Notes: generated from the sequence alone by a model not told the origin. Positions 35,333 through 44,319 are shown, numbered from the stretch's first letter. The stretch is 64,000 nucleotides of DNA from Mycobacterium florentinum (GCF_010730355.1 NZ_AP022576.1:3844001-3908000), one strand, 5' to 3'. A program made the numbers and translations.

Positions 35333-36379
35333 TCAGCGGCACCTCGTCGGCAGGCTGCGAGCCAATTCGGCCGCTGTCGCGATGAGCCCAAGGATCATCG
35401 GCCCGAACGCGTCGGTGATCTTGGGGTCCACCTTTCCGGTGCGCACGCCGGCGGCGTAGGTCTTTTCCAGCACGATGCCGAGTTTCCAGTTGGCCAGCAC
35501 CAGGTAGTAGTCGATGTTCTCGGTGGAGAGCCCGCTGACTTTCTCGTAGTGCGCCAGCAATTCGCCGCGTGTCGGCATCCCGCTCATGTCGAGGTAAAAG
35601 CCGTCGCCCTTGGGGTTTTCGCCGTCATAGCCGAGCAGGCACCAGGCGAGGTCCAGCAGCGGATCGCCGACCGTCGTCATCTCCCAGTCCACGATCGCGG
35701 CGAGTCGAGCCTGGCTGCCATGCGCGAACATCACGTTGGCGAACTGGTAGTCGCCGTGCATGATGCCCGGCTTGTACTGCGCGGGCCGGTTGCGGCGCAG
35801 CCAATCGGCGGCCTCGTTCAGGCCGGGCAGATCGCGCACCTTGTAGGCGTCGAGAAACGCCAGCCAACGATCGACCTGCCGGTCATGGAATCCGTCGGGC
35901 CGGCCGAAGCCGTCGAGTCCTTGGCCGCGCCAGTCGACCCGGCCCAGCTTGGCGGCGCCCTCGATGAGTTCGAACGCGAGCCCGCGCCGCGCATCGAGGT
36001 CGGTGTCGAACGGTGGCTGCCAGCCGCCGTCCATCGGGCTCCATCCGTCGATCGCGCGCATGACGTAGAACGGCATGCCGAGCACGGTGCCGCTGTCGTC
36101 GGCGGCGATCAGCTCGGCGTGCGGCACATCGGTGCCCGAAAGCGCCCGCACCAGCCGGATCTCGCGCCGCAGGCCGTCGATGCGGGCCGCATCCGCGCGG
36201 GCGCCGGGCATCCGCAGCACCATGCGCTGGCTGCCGCGTCGAATCAGATACAGCGTGTTCTGCGAACCGCCCTTGAGCTGCTCCAGGCGCGGTTCTTCGC
36301 CATGTCCCGGAGCGTCGTTGTCATCCAGCCATCGACCCAGCACACCCGGGTCCAGTTGGGTTTCACCAGCAGTCGTCAT
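35333..36379 (-). CDS. fadE36: APH/ACAD10-like phosphotransferase, Rv3761c-like (annotated FadE36)
   Basis: 348 residues. Kinase-like fold with GGSQNTLYLIRRG, catalytic HGDYQFANV and IVDWEMTTVGDPLLDLAW. It corresponds to M. tuberculosis Rv3761c, which carries the name FadE36 but is a phosphotransferase of the ACAD10 N-terminal type, not a dehydrogenase. It probably phosphorylates a hydroxyacyl-CoA for the downstream ACAD. The start is ATG 36379; GTG 36388 is possible. First gene of the operon. Confidence 0.85.
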   Translation of the reverse strand: MTTAGETQLDPGVLGRWLDDNDAPGHGEEPRLEQLKGGSQNTLYLIRRGSQRMVLRMPGARADAARIDGLRREIRLVRALSGTDVPHAELIAADDSGTVLGMPFYVMRAIDGWSPMDGGWQPPFDTDLDARRGLAFELIEGAAKLGRVDWRGQGLDGFGRPDGFHDRQVDRWLAFLDAYKVRDLPGLNEAADWLRRNRPAQYKPGIMHGDYQFANVMFAHGSQARLAAIVDWEMTTVGDPLLDLAWCLLGYDGENPKGDGFYLDMSGMPTRGELLAHYEKVSGLSTENIDYYLVLANWKLGIVLEKTYAAGVRTGKVDPKITDAFGPMILGLIATAAELARSLPTRCR

Positions 36380-36404
36380 TGTCCGCACACCCCACTCTCT
36401 GTGT

Positions 36405-36421
36405 GGAGAATAGCATTCTCC
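36405..36421 (-). promoter_or_regulatory. Palindromic TetR-operator candidate overlapping a -10 box
   Basis: GGAGAATAGCATTCTCC has perfect 7-bp arms around AGC. On the minus strand it contains TATTCT (36413 to 36408), a good mycobacterial -10, which would start transcription near 36401, about 22 nt before the ATG at 36379. The position suits repression of the five-gene operon by its own TetR. Confidence 0.6.
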
Positions 36422-36462
36422 GCGGGTGCGCTAGTCCGGCTGGTGCACCGGCATCGGCGTCG

Positions 36463-36514
36463 AACGTGCTCTGAGGGTGAGAAATTCGCCAAAAAGCCGC
36501 CATGAGAGCACGTT
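36463..36514. repeat. Intergenic hairpin with 10-bp perfect arms
   Basis: AACGTGCTCT (36463-36472) and AGAGCACGTT (36505-36514) are exact complements separated by 32 nt. It lies between the phosphotransferase promoter and the end of the methyltransferase gene and lacks a T-run, so it is not a typical terminator. It resembles the inverted-repeat elements at 11.7 and 18.8 kb in general layout but not in sequence. Confidence 0.45.
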
Positions 36515-36553
36515 GGGCGAACGGCGGGCCGCCTGCCGTGGCCAATGCTGCCG

Positions 36554-37225
36554 CTAGTCCGGCTTGTGCCCGCTGAGCAGGAACCCCGGCACCATGAAAT
36601 GCCCGTCGCCATCGTGTTCGGCGTTCGGCAATTCGGTGTCGAGGGCAGCGTCGTTGCCGTAGACCTTTGCCGGCCGGACATCGTCGACCTGCCACAGCGT
36701 CGCGACCGCGTCATGCAATTCGGCCTCGGTGAAGCCGCGCGGTCCGGGCCGGTCGCCGGGTTCGCCGAGTGCCCCGGCCGCGAACGCCAGGATGTAGAGC
36801 GCCGCACCGGGTGCGGCCGCCCGAAAGATCGACTGCAGATAGCCCGGTCGCCCCTCGGGCAGCAAGGCGTGGAACAGTCCGCTGTCGACGATGGTGGAGA
36901 AGCGGCCTTGGGAACCGGGTGGGTAGCCGCCGAAGGAAGTGACGTCGGCTTGCGCGAAAGTCGCTGTTGTCAATCCTTGTTCGGCGGCGGAGGCGGTTGC
37001 CGCGTCGATCGCGGTCGCGCTCGCGTCCAGTCCGACGACCGTATAGCCGCGCGCGGCTAGGGCCAGCGACAGGGCGGCGTGGCCGCAGCCGGAGTCCAGC
37101 ACGTCGCTGCGAATCTTGCCCCGATCGATGAGCGCCGCCAGCTCGGGCTGTGGCCGGCCGATGCTCCATGGCGGTGGTGATTCTTGTCGGTAGGCGGCGT
37201 CCCAATCGATGCTCGGCTGGGTCAT
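36554..37225 (-). CDS. Class I SAM-dependent methyltransferase
   Basis: 223 residues. Starts MTQPSIDWDAAYRQE; SAM-binding motif I is VLDSGCGHAALSLALAARG, motif II VVGLDASATAIDAA, and an acidic motif follows (FSTIVDSGLFHAL). It resembles thiopurine/DUF-type small-molecule methyltransferases; substrate unknown. The ATG at 37225 has a near-perfect AAGGAGG 4 nt upstream, so strong translation is expected. The frame extends upstream to 37294, but without support. Confidence 0.82.
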   Translation of the reverse strand: MTQPSIDWDAAYRQESPPPWSIGRPQPELAALIDRGKIRSDVLDSGCGHAALSLALAARGYTVVGLDASATAIDAATASAAEQGLTTATFAQADVTSFGGYPPGSQGRFSTIVDSGLFHALLPEGRPGYLQSIFRAAAPGAALYILAFAAGALGEPGDRPGPRGFTEAELHDAVATLWQVDDVRPAKVYGNDAALDTELPNAEHDGDGHFMVPGFLLSGHKPD

Positions 37226-37298
37226 CTGTCCTCCTTGAGTGGGCCTCCCTTGCAGACTAGGCGGGGGCCGCGCCCGGGGCAGCGGAGCCAGCACCCGA

Positions 37299-37937
37299 TT
37301 ACTGGCTTTTCACAACCGAGTCAGCCAGTTGGATGATCGAGTCGAATTTACTGTCGACGAATTTTGCGGCGCGCCTCACATTCGCGAGCATGCGGGCTTG
37401 TGCAATCCTGCGCGATAGTAGCTCGGCGTCGATTTGAGCGCCATGGAATTGGTTGATCGCCGATTCGGTCAGACGGACCACGCGTGCCATGGCCTCCACA
37501 ACACGTTCGTTACCGAGGACCTTGGTTGCCGGTAGGTGTCCGACATTGCCGATTATCGTCGCCACGAACCAGCGATTGACGACGTCGTCGGGATCTTCCA
37601 ACACGCAGAGAGCCGCCGGCGAGTAGAAACCATTCTCACCGTTGGACAGCAGTTCCATCACCGAAGGCCATGTCTCCTGAAAGGTCTGCAGGATCGCGGG
37701 TTGGCTGTCGGGATGCGCGGCAACGTACGCATCGACGATGTACGCGAACGTATCGAGCATGCATGCGCACGCAATAAATGACTTGGCGTCGCGCGGCATG
37801 AGATAAACAATTCCGAACGACCCGTCGGCTAGAGGTACCTCGAACTCCGTATACGAGGGTGTCTCGAGGTACCGTATGCCGTTCGCGCCGCTGCGATACG
37901 CTCCTGACGACTGCCGTTGCTGCAAAAAATACCGCAC
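37299..37937 (-). CDS. Hypothetical protein, accessory
   Basis: 212 residues, no recognised domain. The N-terminal third is basic with a beta-like stretch (YTEFEVPLADGSFGIVYLMP), the middle is helical with two cysteines in IACACMLD, and the C-terminal 70 residues are a long helix ending IIQLADSVVKSQ. It has no signal peptide. Lower GC and less biased codons than neighbours suggest acquisition. GTG 37937 with AGGGG upstream. Followed by another accessory gene upstream on the same strand. Confidence 0.55.
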   Translation of the reverse strand: MRYFLQQRQSSGAYRSGANGIRYLETPSYTEFEVPLADGSFGIVYLMPRDAKSFIACACMLDTFAYIVDAYVAAHPDSQPAILQTFQETWPSVMELLSNGENGFYSPAALCVLEDPDDVVNRWFVATIIGNVGHLPATKVLGNERVVEAMARVVRLTESAINQFHGAQIDAELLSRRIAQARMLANVRRAAKFVDSKFDSIIQLADSVVKSQ

Positions 37938-37983
37938 TTCTACCCCTGGTTGTCGGTCATCCGCGCATTCTCTGCGGGCTTAA

Positions 37984-38463
37984 CTAGTATCCGAACACCC
38001 TCTTGCAAATAGAATTCGCAACGGACGAACCCTTTTTCCCGTCGTACCAAATCTGCTCGAGGCTCTTATGCATATCGAAGACCCGTTCACGGTCATACCC
38101 GAAGAGTTGATACTCCTGTAAAACTTGCTCGACCTTAAATCCTCGGTGGACCTGCTTATTTACCTTGCAACCGCTCCGCCAGTAGCGCGTCCACCTGTCG
38201 TTGTCGTCGTCACTGCGGACCGTGGAGGAAAGAATGCCTCGAGTCCGTGTGACGAGTGATTCTGCCTCGGTCGGGCTGACCGGGATATGGCTGCCTTCCG
38301 ACAAAATTTGACCGGCCAGCGGACGGAATTCGTTGATGACAACGTCCAGTGCATCCCAGCCGCTCGCCGAGGCGCTGCCGCAGGTAAATACCGCACCGCC
38401 GGTCAACACTGCGGAGACCGCGGCGGTCGCTGCTGCTTTTCGCAATAGCGCGTTGAGATTCAT
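37984..38463 (-). CDS. Secreted hypothetical protein
   Basis: 159 residues. Clear signal peptide (MNLNALLRKAAATAAVSAVL, cleavage near ASA about residue 34); the mature part has Cys in the segments SGCKVNK and SICKRVF, plus a basic C terminus. No family recognised. The ATG at 38463 has AAGG 9 nt upstream; the reading frame extends upstream of it but without signal-peptide sense. It lies in the same accessory pocket as the gene at 37299-37937 and may be its partner. Confidence 0.65.
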   Translation of the reverse strand: MNLNALLRKAAATAAVSAVLTGGAVFTCGSASASGWDALDVVINEFRPLAGQILSEGSHIPVSPTEAESLVTRTRGILSSTVRSDDDNDRWTRYWRSGCKVNKQVHRGFKVEQVLQEYQLFGYDRERVFDMHKSLEQIWYDGKKGSSVANSICKRVFGY

Positions 38464-38644
38464 GAGATATGCCTTCCCGCCGAGTGCTGCGATTGTCGAA
38501 ATGAACGTAGGCAGCTGACCCATGGGTGGGCACGAGTAGTTGGCTACTCGACTTGTCCCTCCGGGATGGGCCGGCCGCACGCGGCGGCGTCGCGCGATGA
38601 GAAACTGCGAACCGGCCACCGAACACCCGACGACAGGGAGAGAC

Positions 38645-39253
38645 ATGCAAGTGCTTCTGGTCCGGCATGCGTTGCCGCTGCGCAGCGAACACGGCCAGGG
38701 TTCCGATCCGGACTTGTCGGAAGAGGGGGTGGCCCAGATCGCGCGCCTGCCCGAGGCGCTAGCCAGATTCCCGATCTCCCGCGTGATCAGCAGCCCACAG
38801 CGGCGTGCCATCCGGACCGCCGAACCGGTCGCGGCGGCCCGGGAACTGTCCGTCGAGATTGATGATCGCTTCGCCGAATACGATCGCGACCTTCCGGTCT
38901 ATATCCCGATCGAGCAGATCCGTCAGGAAAACCCGAAGGAGTGGGAGCGGCTGGCGCAGGGCCACCTGCCCAGTGCGGTCGACGAAGACGCGTTCCGGGC
39001 GCGGATCCGCGCGGCGATCGACGATCTGGTCGCCTCGGCCGATCCCGACGACACCGTCGCGGTGTTCAGCCACGGTGGGGTGATCAACCTGCTCCTGCAC
39101 GAAATCCTCGGCACGGCCCGACTTTTGTCGTTTCCCGTCGACTACGCATCGGTGACCCGCCTGCTCTACTCGCGGACCGGCCAGGCGACCGTGGCGGGCG
39201 TCAACGGCGTCGAACACGTATGGGACCTGTTGCCGCGCAACCAGCGATGGTAA
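38645..39253 (+). CDS. Histidine phosphatase-family protein (phosphoglycerate mutase-like)
   Basis: 202 residues. Histidine phosphatase fold with nucleophile His8 in LLVRHALP (RHA instead of the usual RHG), SSPQRRAIRTAE, and second His in FSHGGVINLLLHE. Such proteins are phosphatases on small metabolites rather than mutases when alone. ATG 38645 with GGGAG 4 nt upstream. The phosphotransferase gene follows 9 nt downstream on the same strand, an intriguing kinase-phosphatase pair. Confidence 0.85.
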   Translation: MQVLLVRHALPLRSEHGQGSDPDLSEEGVAQIARLPEALARFPISRVISSPQRRAIRTAEPVAAARELSVEIDDRFAEYDRDLPVYIPIEQIRQENPKEWERLAQGHLPSAVDEDAFRARIRAAIDDLVASADPDDTVAVFSHGGVINLLLHEILGTARLLSFPVDYASVTRLLYSRTGQATVAGVNGVEHVWDLLPRNQRW

Positions 39254-39262
39254 ACAAGTGCG

Positions 39263-40309
39263 GTGACTTCGGCTGATCGACTCGACGGGCTGGACCTGCC
39301 CGCCCTGGACCGGTATCTGCGTTCGCTCGGTATCGAGCGCGATGGTGAACTGCGTGGGGAGTTCATCTCCGGCGGCCGCTCCAATCTGACGTTCCGCGTC
39401 TATGACGACAAAACGAACTGGCTGGTGCGGCGGCCACCGCTGCACGGGCTGACCCCGTCGGCGCACGACATGGCCCGCGAGTACAAAGTGGTGGCGGCAC
39501 TGCAGGACACGCCCGTTCCGGTGGCGCGTGCGATCGCGCTGTGCGAGGACGAATCGGTGCTGGGCGGACCATTCCAGATCGTCGAGTTCGTCGCCGGCCA
39601 GGTGGTGCGACGCCGCGCTCAACTCGAAGCCTTCAACCACACCGTCATCGACAAATGCGTCGACGCCTTGGTCCGGGTCCTGGTCGACTTGCACAACGTC
39701 GACCCGAATGCCGTGGGACTGGCCGACTTCGGCAAGCCCAGCGGTTATCTAGAGCGCCAAGTGCGCCGCTGGGGGTCGCAATGGGAACTGGTGCGGCTGC
39801 CCGACGACCATCGCGATGCGGACGTCGAACGATTGCATTCCGGTCTGCAGCAAGCGATTCCACCGCAAAGTCGCACCTCGATCGTGCATGGCGACTACCG
39901 GATCGACAACACCATCCTGGACGTCGACGACCCGACGCGGGTGCGCGCCGTGGTGGATTGGGAGCTCTCGACGCTCGGGGATCCGCTATCCGACGCGGCC
40001 CTGATGTGTGTCTACCGCGACCCGGCGCTGGACCTGATCGTCAATGCGCAAGCCGCCTGGACCTCACCGCTGCTGCCGACGGCCGACGAGCTGGCCGACC
40101 GGTATTCGCTTGTCTCCGGATTGCCGTTGGCGCATTGGGAGTTCTACATGGCGCTGGCGTACTTCAAGCTCGCCATCATCGCCGCCGGCATCGACTTCCG
40201 CCGGCGCATGTCGGATCAGGCCAGCGGTAAAGACACCGAGCACATGCCCGAGGTCGTCGCGCCGCTGATCTCCCGCGGCCTGGCGGAACTGGCCAAGCTT
40301 CCTAGCTAG
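39263..40309 (+). CDS. APH/ACAD10-like phosphotransferase-family protein
   Basis: 348 residues, GTG start. Kinase-like fold: GGRSNLTFRV near residue 35, catalytic HGDYRIDNTIL, metal-binding VVDWELSTLGDP. Similar to the N-terminal kinase part of human ACAD10/11 and to Rv3761c. Probably phosphorylates a CoA-linked or free hydroxy acid. Its stop overlaps the end of the convergent LapA-like gene by 8 nt. Confidence 0.83.
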   Translation: MTSADRLDGLDLPALDRYLRSLGIERDGELRGEFISGGRSNLTFRVYDDKTNWLVRRPPLHGLTPSAHDMAREYKVVAALQDTPVPVARAIALCEDESVLGGPFQIVEFVAGQVVRRRAQLEAFNHTVIDKCVDALVRVLVDLHNVDPNAVGLADFGKPSGYLERQVRRWGSQWELVRLPDDHRDADVERLHSGLQQAIPPQSRTSIVHGDYRIDNTILDVDDPTRVRAVVDWELSTLGDPLSDAALMCVYRDPALDLIVNAQAAWTSPLLPTADELADRYSLVSGLPLAHWEFYMALAYFKLAIIAAGIDFRRRMSDQASGKDTEHMPEVVAPLISRGLAELAKLPS

Positions 40310-40721
40310 CTGTCTGGCGCGCGGCAGCGGCGTGCTGTTTCTTGGCTACGCGACGCAGCTGCAGGATTCGAGCGGTACCGACGGCCACGGTAAGCAGACC
40401 GCCGACCACTGCCGCCAGCAGGATGGCCACACCCAGTGGCAGGCTCCAGTGCCAGCCCAAGAACTGAAACGCCGTCGACGTCGTGTTCTGGGTGATGAAA
40501 ATCAGCAACAGGATCAGGATCAAGAAACCCGCGATCAGTGCCGACCACAGCGCGCCGGCGCGGGTGAACCCGATGGCCGGTTCCTTGGGTTGCCCACCGG
40601 CATGGGGCGGTTTCGCCCCGGCAGGGGGCGCTGGAGGAGGCGGTGGGGCAGGCTTGGCGGGAGGCGCCGGAGTCGGCTTCGGCGGCGGGTTACCCGGCGA
40701 GCCCGGGTTGGTGCTGCTCAT
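40302..40721 (-). CDS. LapA-domain membrane protein with Pro-rich N terminus, Rv3760-like
   Basis: 139 residues: a Pro/Ala/Lys-rich N terminus (about 1-48), two transmembrane helices at about 57-77 and 95-118, a short loop with TQNTTSTAFQFLGW typical of LapA (DUF1049) proteins, and a basic C-terminal tail. LapA-like proteins in E. coli act with LapB in envelope assembly; the mycobacterial role is not known. ATG 40721 chosen. Divergent from proX. Confidence 0.8.
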   Translation of the reverse strand: MSSTNPGSPGNPPPKPTPAPPAKPAPPPPPAPPAGAKPPHAGGQPKEPAIGFTRAGALWSALIAGFLILILLLIFITQNTTSTAFQFLGWHWSLPLGVAILLAAVVGGLLTVAVGTARILQLRRVAKKQHAAAARQTAS

Positions 40722-40823
40722 GTCTCCATCTTTGTCCCCTCCTGCCCAGAATGAAACCAAACCACGCAAACCGCTGCGTCATGGCCGCAGCGCCCGGCCG
40801 ATTCTGCCGTTACTGTCAGCGTT

Positions 40824-41771
40824 ATGAGGATGCTGCGGCGTCTGCACCGCGCGATCATCCCCGCAGCAGTGTGCTTCGTGGTCACCTGCTTGGTTGCGGC
40901 CTGCAGCAATTCCGACCCGCTGGCGCCGGAGATTCGCAGCATGAAATCCATCGTTGTCGGATCCGCTGACTTCCCGGAATCTCAGATCATCGCCGAGATC
41001 TATGCACAAACGTTGCAGGCCAATGGTTTCGACGTGGGAAGGCGCATGGGCATCGGCAGCCGCGAGACGTATGTCCCGGCGCTCAAAGACCATTCCATCG
41101 ATTTGGTGCCGGAGTATGTCGGCAATCTGCTGCGGTACTTCGCCCCCGATTCGACCGCGACGATGCTCAACGCCGTGGAGTTGGAGCTCTACCAGAAATT
41201 GCCGGGGGACCTGTCGGTTCTGACGCCGTCTCCGGCCTCCGATACCGACACGGTCACTGTCACCGGCGGTACCGCTGCCGCGTGGAATCTCAAGACCATC
41301 GCGGACCTGGCCGCCCATTCGCCCGAAGTGAAGTTCGGCGCACCCTCAGACTTCGAGAACCGCCCATCGGGCCTGCCTGGGCTGCGGCAGAAGTACTCGC
41401 TTCACATCAGTCCCGGCAATTTCATCGCGATCAACGACGGGGGCGGCGCGGTGGCGGTCCGCGCACTGGTGCAGGGAAAGGTGAACGCGGCCAACATCTT
41501 CACAACGTCGCCGGCAATTCCGCAAGACCATCTGGTGGTGCTCGAGGACCCCGAACACAACTTCGTGGCCGGCAACATTGTGCCGCTGGTGAATTCGCAG
41601 AAGAAGTCCGATCGCCTCAAGAATGTCCTGGATGCGGTCTCGGCGAAGCTGTCGACATCCGGCCTGGCCGCACTCAACGCGGCCGTGGCGGGCAACTCCG
41701 GTATCGATCCCGACCAGGCGGCACGAAACTGGGTGCGGGACAACGGCTTCAACCACCCGATCACACAATGA
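40824..41771 (+). CDS. proX: ProX, glycine betaine/proline-type substrate-binding lipoprotein
   Basis: 315 residues. Lipoprotein signal with lipobox LVAAC, lipidated Cys27, then an OpuAC-like periplasmic binding domain (VVGSADFPESQIIAEIYAQ, VPEYVGNLLRYF). It corresponds to Rv3759c. Collects compatible solutes such as betaine for the ProV/ProW/ProZ ABC importer. First gene of a four-gene operon, 22 nt before proV. Confidence 0.92.
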   Translation: MRMLRRLHRAIIPAAVCFVVTCLVAACSNSDPLAPEIRSMKSIVVGSADFPESQIIAEIYAQTLQANGFDVGRRMGIGSRETYVPALKDHSIDLVPEYVGNLLRYFAPDSTATMLNAVELELYQKLPGDLSVLTPSPASDTDTVTVTGGTAAAWNLKTIADLAAHSPEVKFGAPSDFENRPSGLPGLRQKYSLHISPGNFIAINDGGGAVAVRALVQGKVNAANIFTTSPAIPQDHLVVLEDPEHNFVAGNIVPLVNSQKKSDRLKNVLDAVSAKLSTSGLAALNAAVAGNSGIDPDQAARNWVRDNGFNHPITQ

Positions 41772-41793
41772 CGGTAGGCTGGGGGGTGGCACG

Positions 41794-42885
41794 GTGATCG
41801 TGTTCGACGATGTCTGCAAGACATTCGCCGACGGGACCACCGCTGTTCATCGGCTGAGCCTGGTGGTTCCCAACGGTAAGTTGACGGTCTTCGTCGGTTC
41901 CTCGGGAAGCGGCAAGACCACCGCGCTGCGCATGATCAATCGGATGATCGAGCCGACGTCGGGCACCATCACCGTCGACGGGGCGGACGTTTCGGCCGTC
42001 GACCCGGTGAAGCTGCGGCTCGGAATCGGTTACGTGATCCAGCATGCCGGGCTGATGCCGCATCAACGGGTCATCGACAACGTCGCGACGGTGCCGGTGT
42101 TGCGCGGGCAGTCCCGCCGGGAGGCCCGCAAGGCGGGCTACCAGGCGCTCGAACGCGTCGGGCTGGACGCCAAACTCGCCAACCGTTACCCGGCGCAGCT
42201 CTCCGGCGGTGAACAACAACGCGTCGGCGTGGCACGAGCACTTGCCGCGGATCCGCCAATCCTGTTGATGGACGAGCCGTTCTCGGCCGTCGATCCGGTG
42301 GTTCGTCTCGAGCTGCAGAACGAAATCCTGCGCCTGCAAAGCGAATTGCACAAAACCATCGTGTTCGTCACGCACGACATCGACGAGGCGCTCAAACTCG
42401 CCGACCAGGTCGCGATCTTCGGTCGCGGCGGCGCGCTGCAGCAGTACGACGAACCCACCCAACTGCTTTCGCAGCCGGCCAACGATTTCGTGTCGAAATT
42501 CATCGGCCTCGGCCGCGGCTACCGGTGGCTGCAGCTGATCGATGCGAATGGTCTGCCGCTGCACCCCGTCGACACCGTACCGGTCGGCGACCTGACCGAT
42601 CGTGTGCTCACCGGATGGGCGGTGGTGGTCGACGACGACGGCCTCCCGCTGGGCTGGATCGATGCCGAGGGTCTGCGGCGGCACGTCGCCGGGGCGCCGT
42701 TGACCGACAGCTTGAGCGGCGTCGGCGCGTTGTTCCGGCCCGGCGGCAATCTCAGCCACGCGCTGGACGCGGCGCTGTCGTCGCCGTCGACCGTGGGGAT
42801 CGCCGTGGACGCCGACGGCAAGGTCATCGGCGGGGTGCTGGCCGCGGACGTGCTGGCCGCGGTGGAATCGCAGCGGCGGAGCTGA
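41794..42885 (+). CDS. proV: ProV, osmoprotectant ABC importer ATPase
   Basis: 363 residues, GTG start. Walker A GSSGSGKT, signature LSGGEQQRVGVARAL, Walker B ILLMDEPFSAVDP, H-loop FVTHDIDEAL, then a regulatory CBS-like C-terminal part (about 250-363). It corresponds to Rv3758c. Energises uptake of glycine betaine/proline-type solutes. Tightly followed by proW (2 nt). Confidence 0.93.
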   Translation: MIVFDDVCKTFADGTTAVHRLSLVVPNGKLTVFVGSSGSGKTTALRMINRMIEPTSGTITVDGADVSAVDPVKLRLGIGYVIQHAGLMPHQRVIDNVATVPVLRGQSRREARKAGYQALERVGLDAKLANRYPAQLSGGEQQRVGVARALAADPPILLMDEPFSAVDPVVRLELQNEILRLQSELHKTIVFVTHDIDEALKLADQVAIFGRGGALQQYDEPTQLLSQPANDFVSKFIGLGRGYRWLQLIDANGLPLHPVDTVPVGDLTDRVLTGWAVVVDDDGLPLGWIDAEGLRRHVAGAPLTDSLSGVGALFRPGGNLSHALDAALSSPSTVGIAVDADGKVIGGVLAADVLAAVESQRRS

Positions 42886-42887
42886 CC

Positions 42888-43574
42888 ATGCACTACCTGC
42901 TCAACCACCTGGGCGACGCCTGGACGCTGACCATCATCCACCTGCGGCTGTCGTTGGTGCCGGTGCTGATTGGCCTCGTCATCGCGGTGCCGCTGGGAGT
43001 GCTGGTGCAGCGCGCACCGATCCCGCGGCGGCTGACGACGGCGACCGCGAGTGTCGTGTTCACCGTTCCGTCGCTGGCGTTGTTCGTGGCCCTGCCGGTG
43101 ATCATCGGAACCCGGATCCTCGACGAGGCCAACGTCCTGGTCGCGTTGACCGCCTACACCACCGCGCTGATGGTGCGCGCGGTGCTGGAAGCACTCGACG
43201 CGGTGCCAGCCCAGGTGCGTGACGCCGCCACCGCGGTCGGCTACTCGAACGTCAAACGCATACTGAAAGTTGAACTGCCACTGTCGATCCCGGTCATGAT
43301 CGCGGGGTTACGCGTGGTCGTGGTGACCAATATCGCGATGGTCTCGGTGGGTTCGGTGATCGGGATCGGCGGCCTGGGCACCTGGTTCACCGAGGGGTAT
43401 GCGACCGACAAGAGCGATCAGATCCTGGCCGGCATCATCGCGCTGTTCGTGTTGGCCGTCGTCATCGACATGTCGATCATGCTGGCCGGCCGGCTCGCCA
43501 CGCCCTGGTCCCACGCGGGTGCCGCGCCGCGCCGGCGGTCCGTGCTGGCTCCCGTCGTCGGTGGTGCGCGATGA
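42888..43574 (+). CDS. proW: ProW, osmoprotectant ABC importer permease
   Basis: 228 residues, about five to six transmembrane helices with the binding-protein-dependent transport signature (AATAVGYSNVKRILKVELPLS, EAA loop). It corresponds to Rv3757c. Overlaps proZ by 4 nt (ATGA). Confidence 0.92.
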   Translation: MHYLLNHLGDAWTLTIIHLRLSLVPVLIGLVIAVPLGVLVQRAPIPRRLTTATASVVFTVPSLALFVALPVIIGTRILDEANVLVALTAYTTALMVRAVLEALDAVPAQVRDAATAVGYSNVKRILKVELPLSIPVMIAGLRVVVVTNIAMVSVGSVIGIGGLGTWFTEGYATDKSDQILAGIIALFVLAVVIDMSIMLAGRLATPWSHAGAAPRRRSVLAPVVGGAR

Positions 43575-44314
43575 ACTTCATCCAGCAGGCGGTGTCCTAT
43601 CTGCTGACCGTCGACAACTGGACCGGTCCGGTCGGGCTCGCGGCGCGCATCTTGGAGCACATGGAGTACACCGCGATAGCGGTGGGCGCCTCGGCGCTGA
43701 TCGCGGTCCCGATCGGGATGGTGATCGGCCACACCGGCCGCGGCACTCTGCTCGTCGTGGGCGCCGTCAACGGACTGCGCTCACTGCCGACACTCGGCGT
43801 GCTGCTGCTGGGCGTGCTGCTGTTCGGACTGGGTCTCGGGCCGCCGCTGGTCGCCCTGATGCTGCTCGGTGTGCCGTCGCTGCTGGCCGGCACCTATGCG
43901 GGCATCGCCAACGTCGACCCGGTGGTGGTCGACGCCGCCCGGGCGATGGGCATGACGGAGGCCCAGGTGCTGCTGCGCGTCGAGACGCCCAATGCGATGC
44001 CGTTGATTCTCGGCGGGCTGCGCAACGCGACGCTGCAGGTCGTCGCCACCGCCACCGTGGCGGCCTATGCCAGCCTGGGCGGCCTGGGCCGCTACCTGAT
44101 CGACGGGATCAAGGAACGCGAATTCCAGCTCGCTCTGGTCGGCGCGCTGATGGTGGCTGCGCTGGCGCTGATCCTCGACGGCCTGCTGGCGATGGCGGTC
44201 TGGATCTCGGTGCCGGGCACCGGACGGTTACGCAGGCCTCATCGGCGCGAGGATGTGACGGTGACCCCAGTTGCCGACCAGCCTGCCGCGTCCGGTGGGC
44301 ACGTTTTACGGTAG
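43571..44314 (+). CDS. proZ: ProZ, osmoprotectant ABC importer permease
   Basis: 247 residues, five to six transmembrane helices, EAA-loop AARAMGMTEAQVLLRVETPNAM. It corresponds to Rv3756c, slightly longer at the C terminus. Second permease of the ProXVWZ heterodimer. The Rv3755c-like gene starts 5 nt later. Confidence 0.92.
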   Translation: MNFIQQAVSYLLTVDNWTGPVGLAARILEHMEYTAIAVGASALIAVPIGMVIGHTGRGTLLVVGAVNGLRSLPTLGVLLLGVLLFGLGLGPPLVALMLLGVPSLLAGTYAGIANVDPVVVDAARAMGMTEAQVLLRVETPNAMPLILGGLRNATLQVVATATVAAYASLGGLGRYLIDGIKEREFQLALVGALMVAALALILDGLLAMAVWISVPGTGRLRRPHRREDVTVTPVADQPAASGGHVLR

Positions 44315-44319
44315 GGGGT

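Noticed and set aside
35333..36379. Reading fadE36 as an acyl-CoA dehydrogenase or a drug-resistance phosphotransferase
   Set aside because: The protein has kinase motifs, not a dehydrogenase fold, and its operon context is acyl-CoA metabolism rather than resistance.
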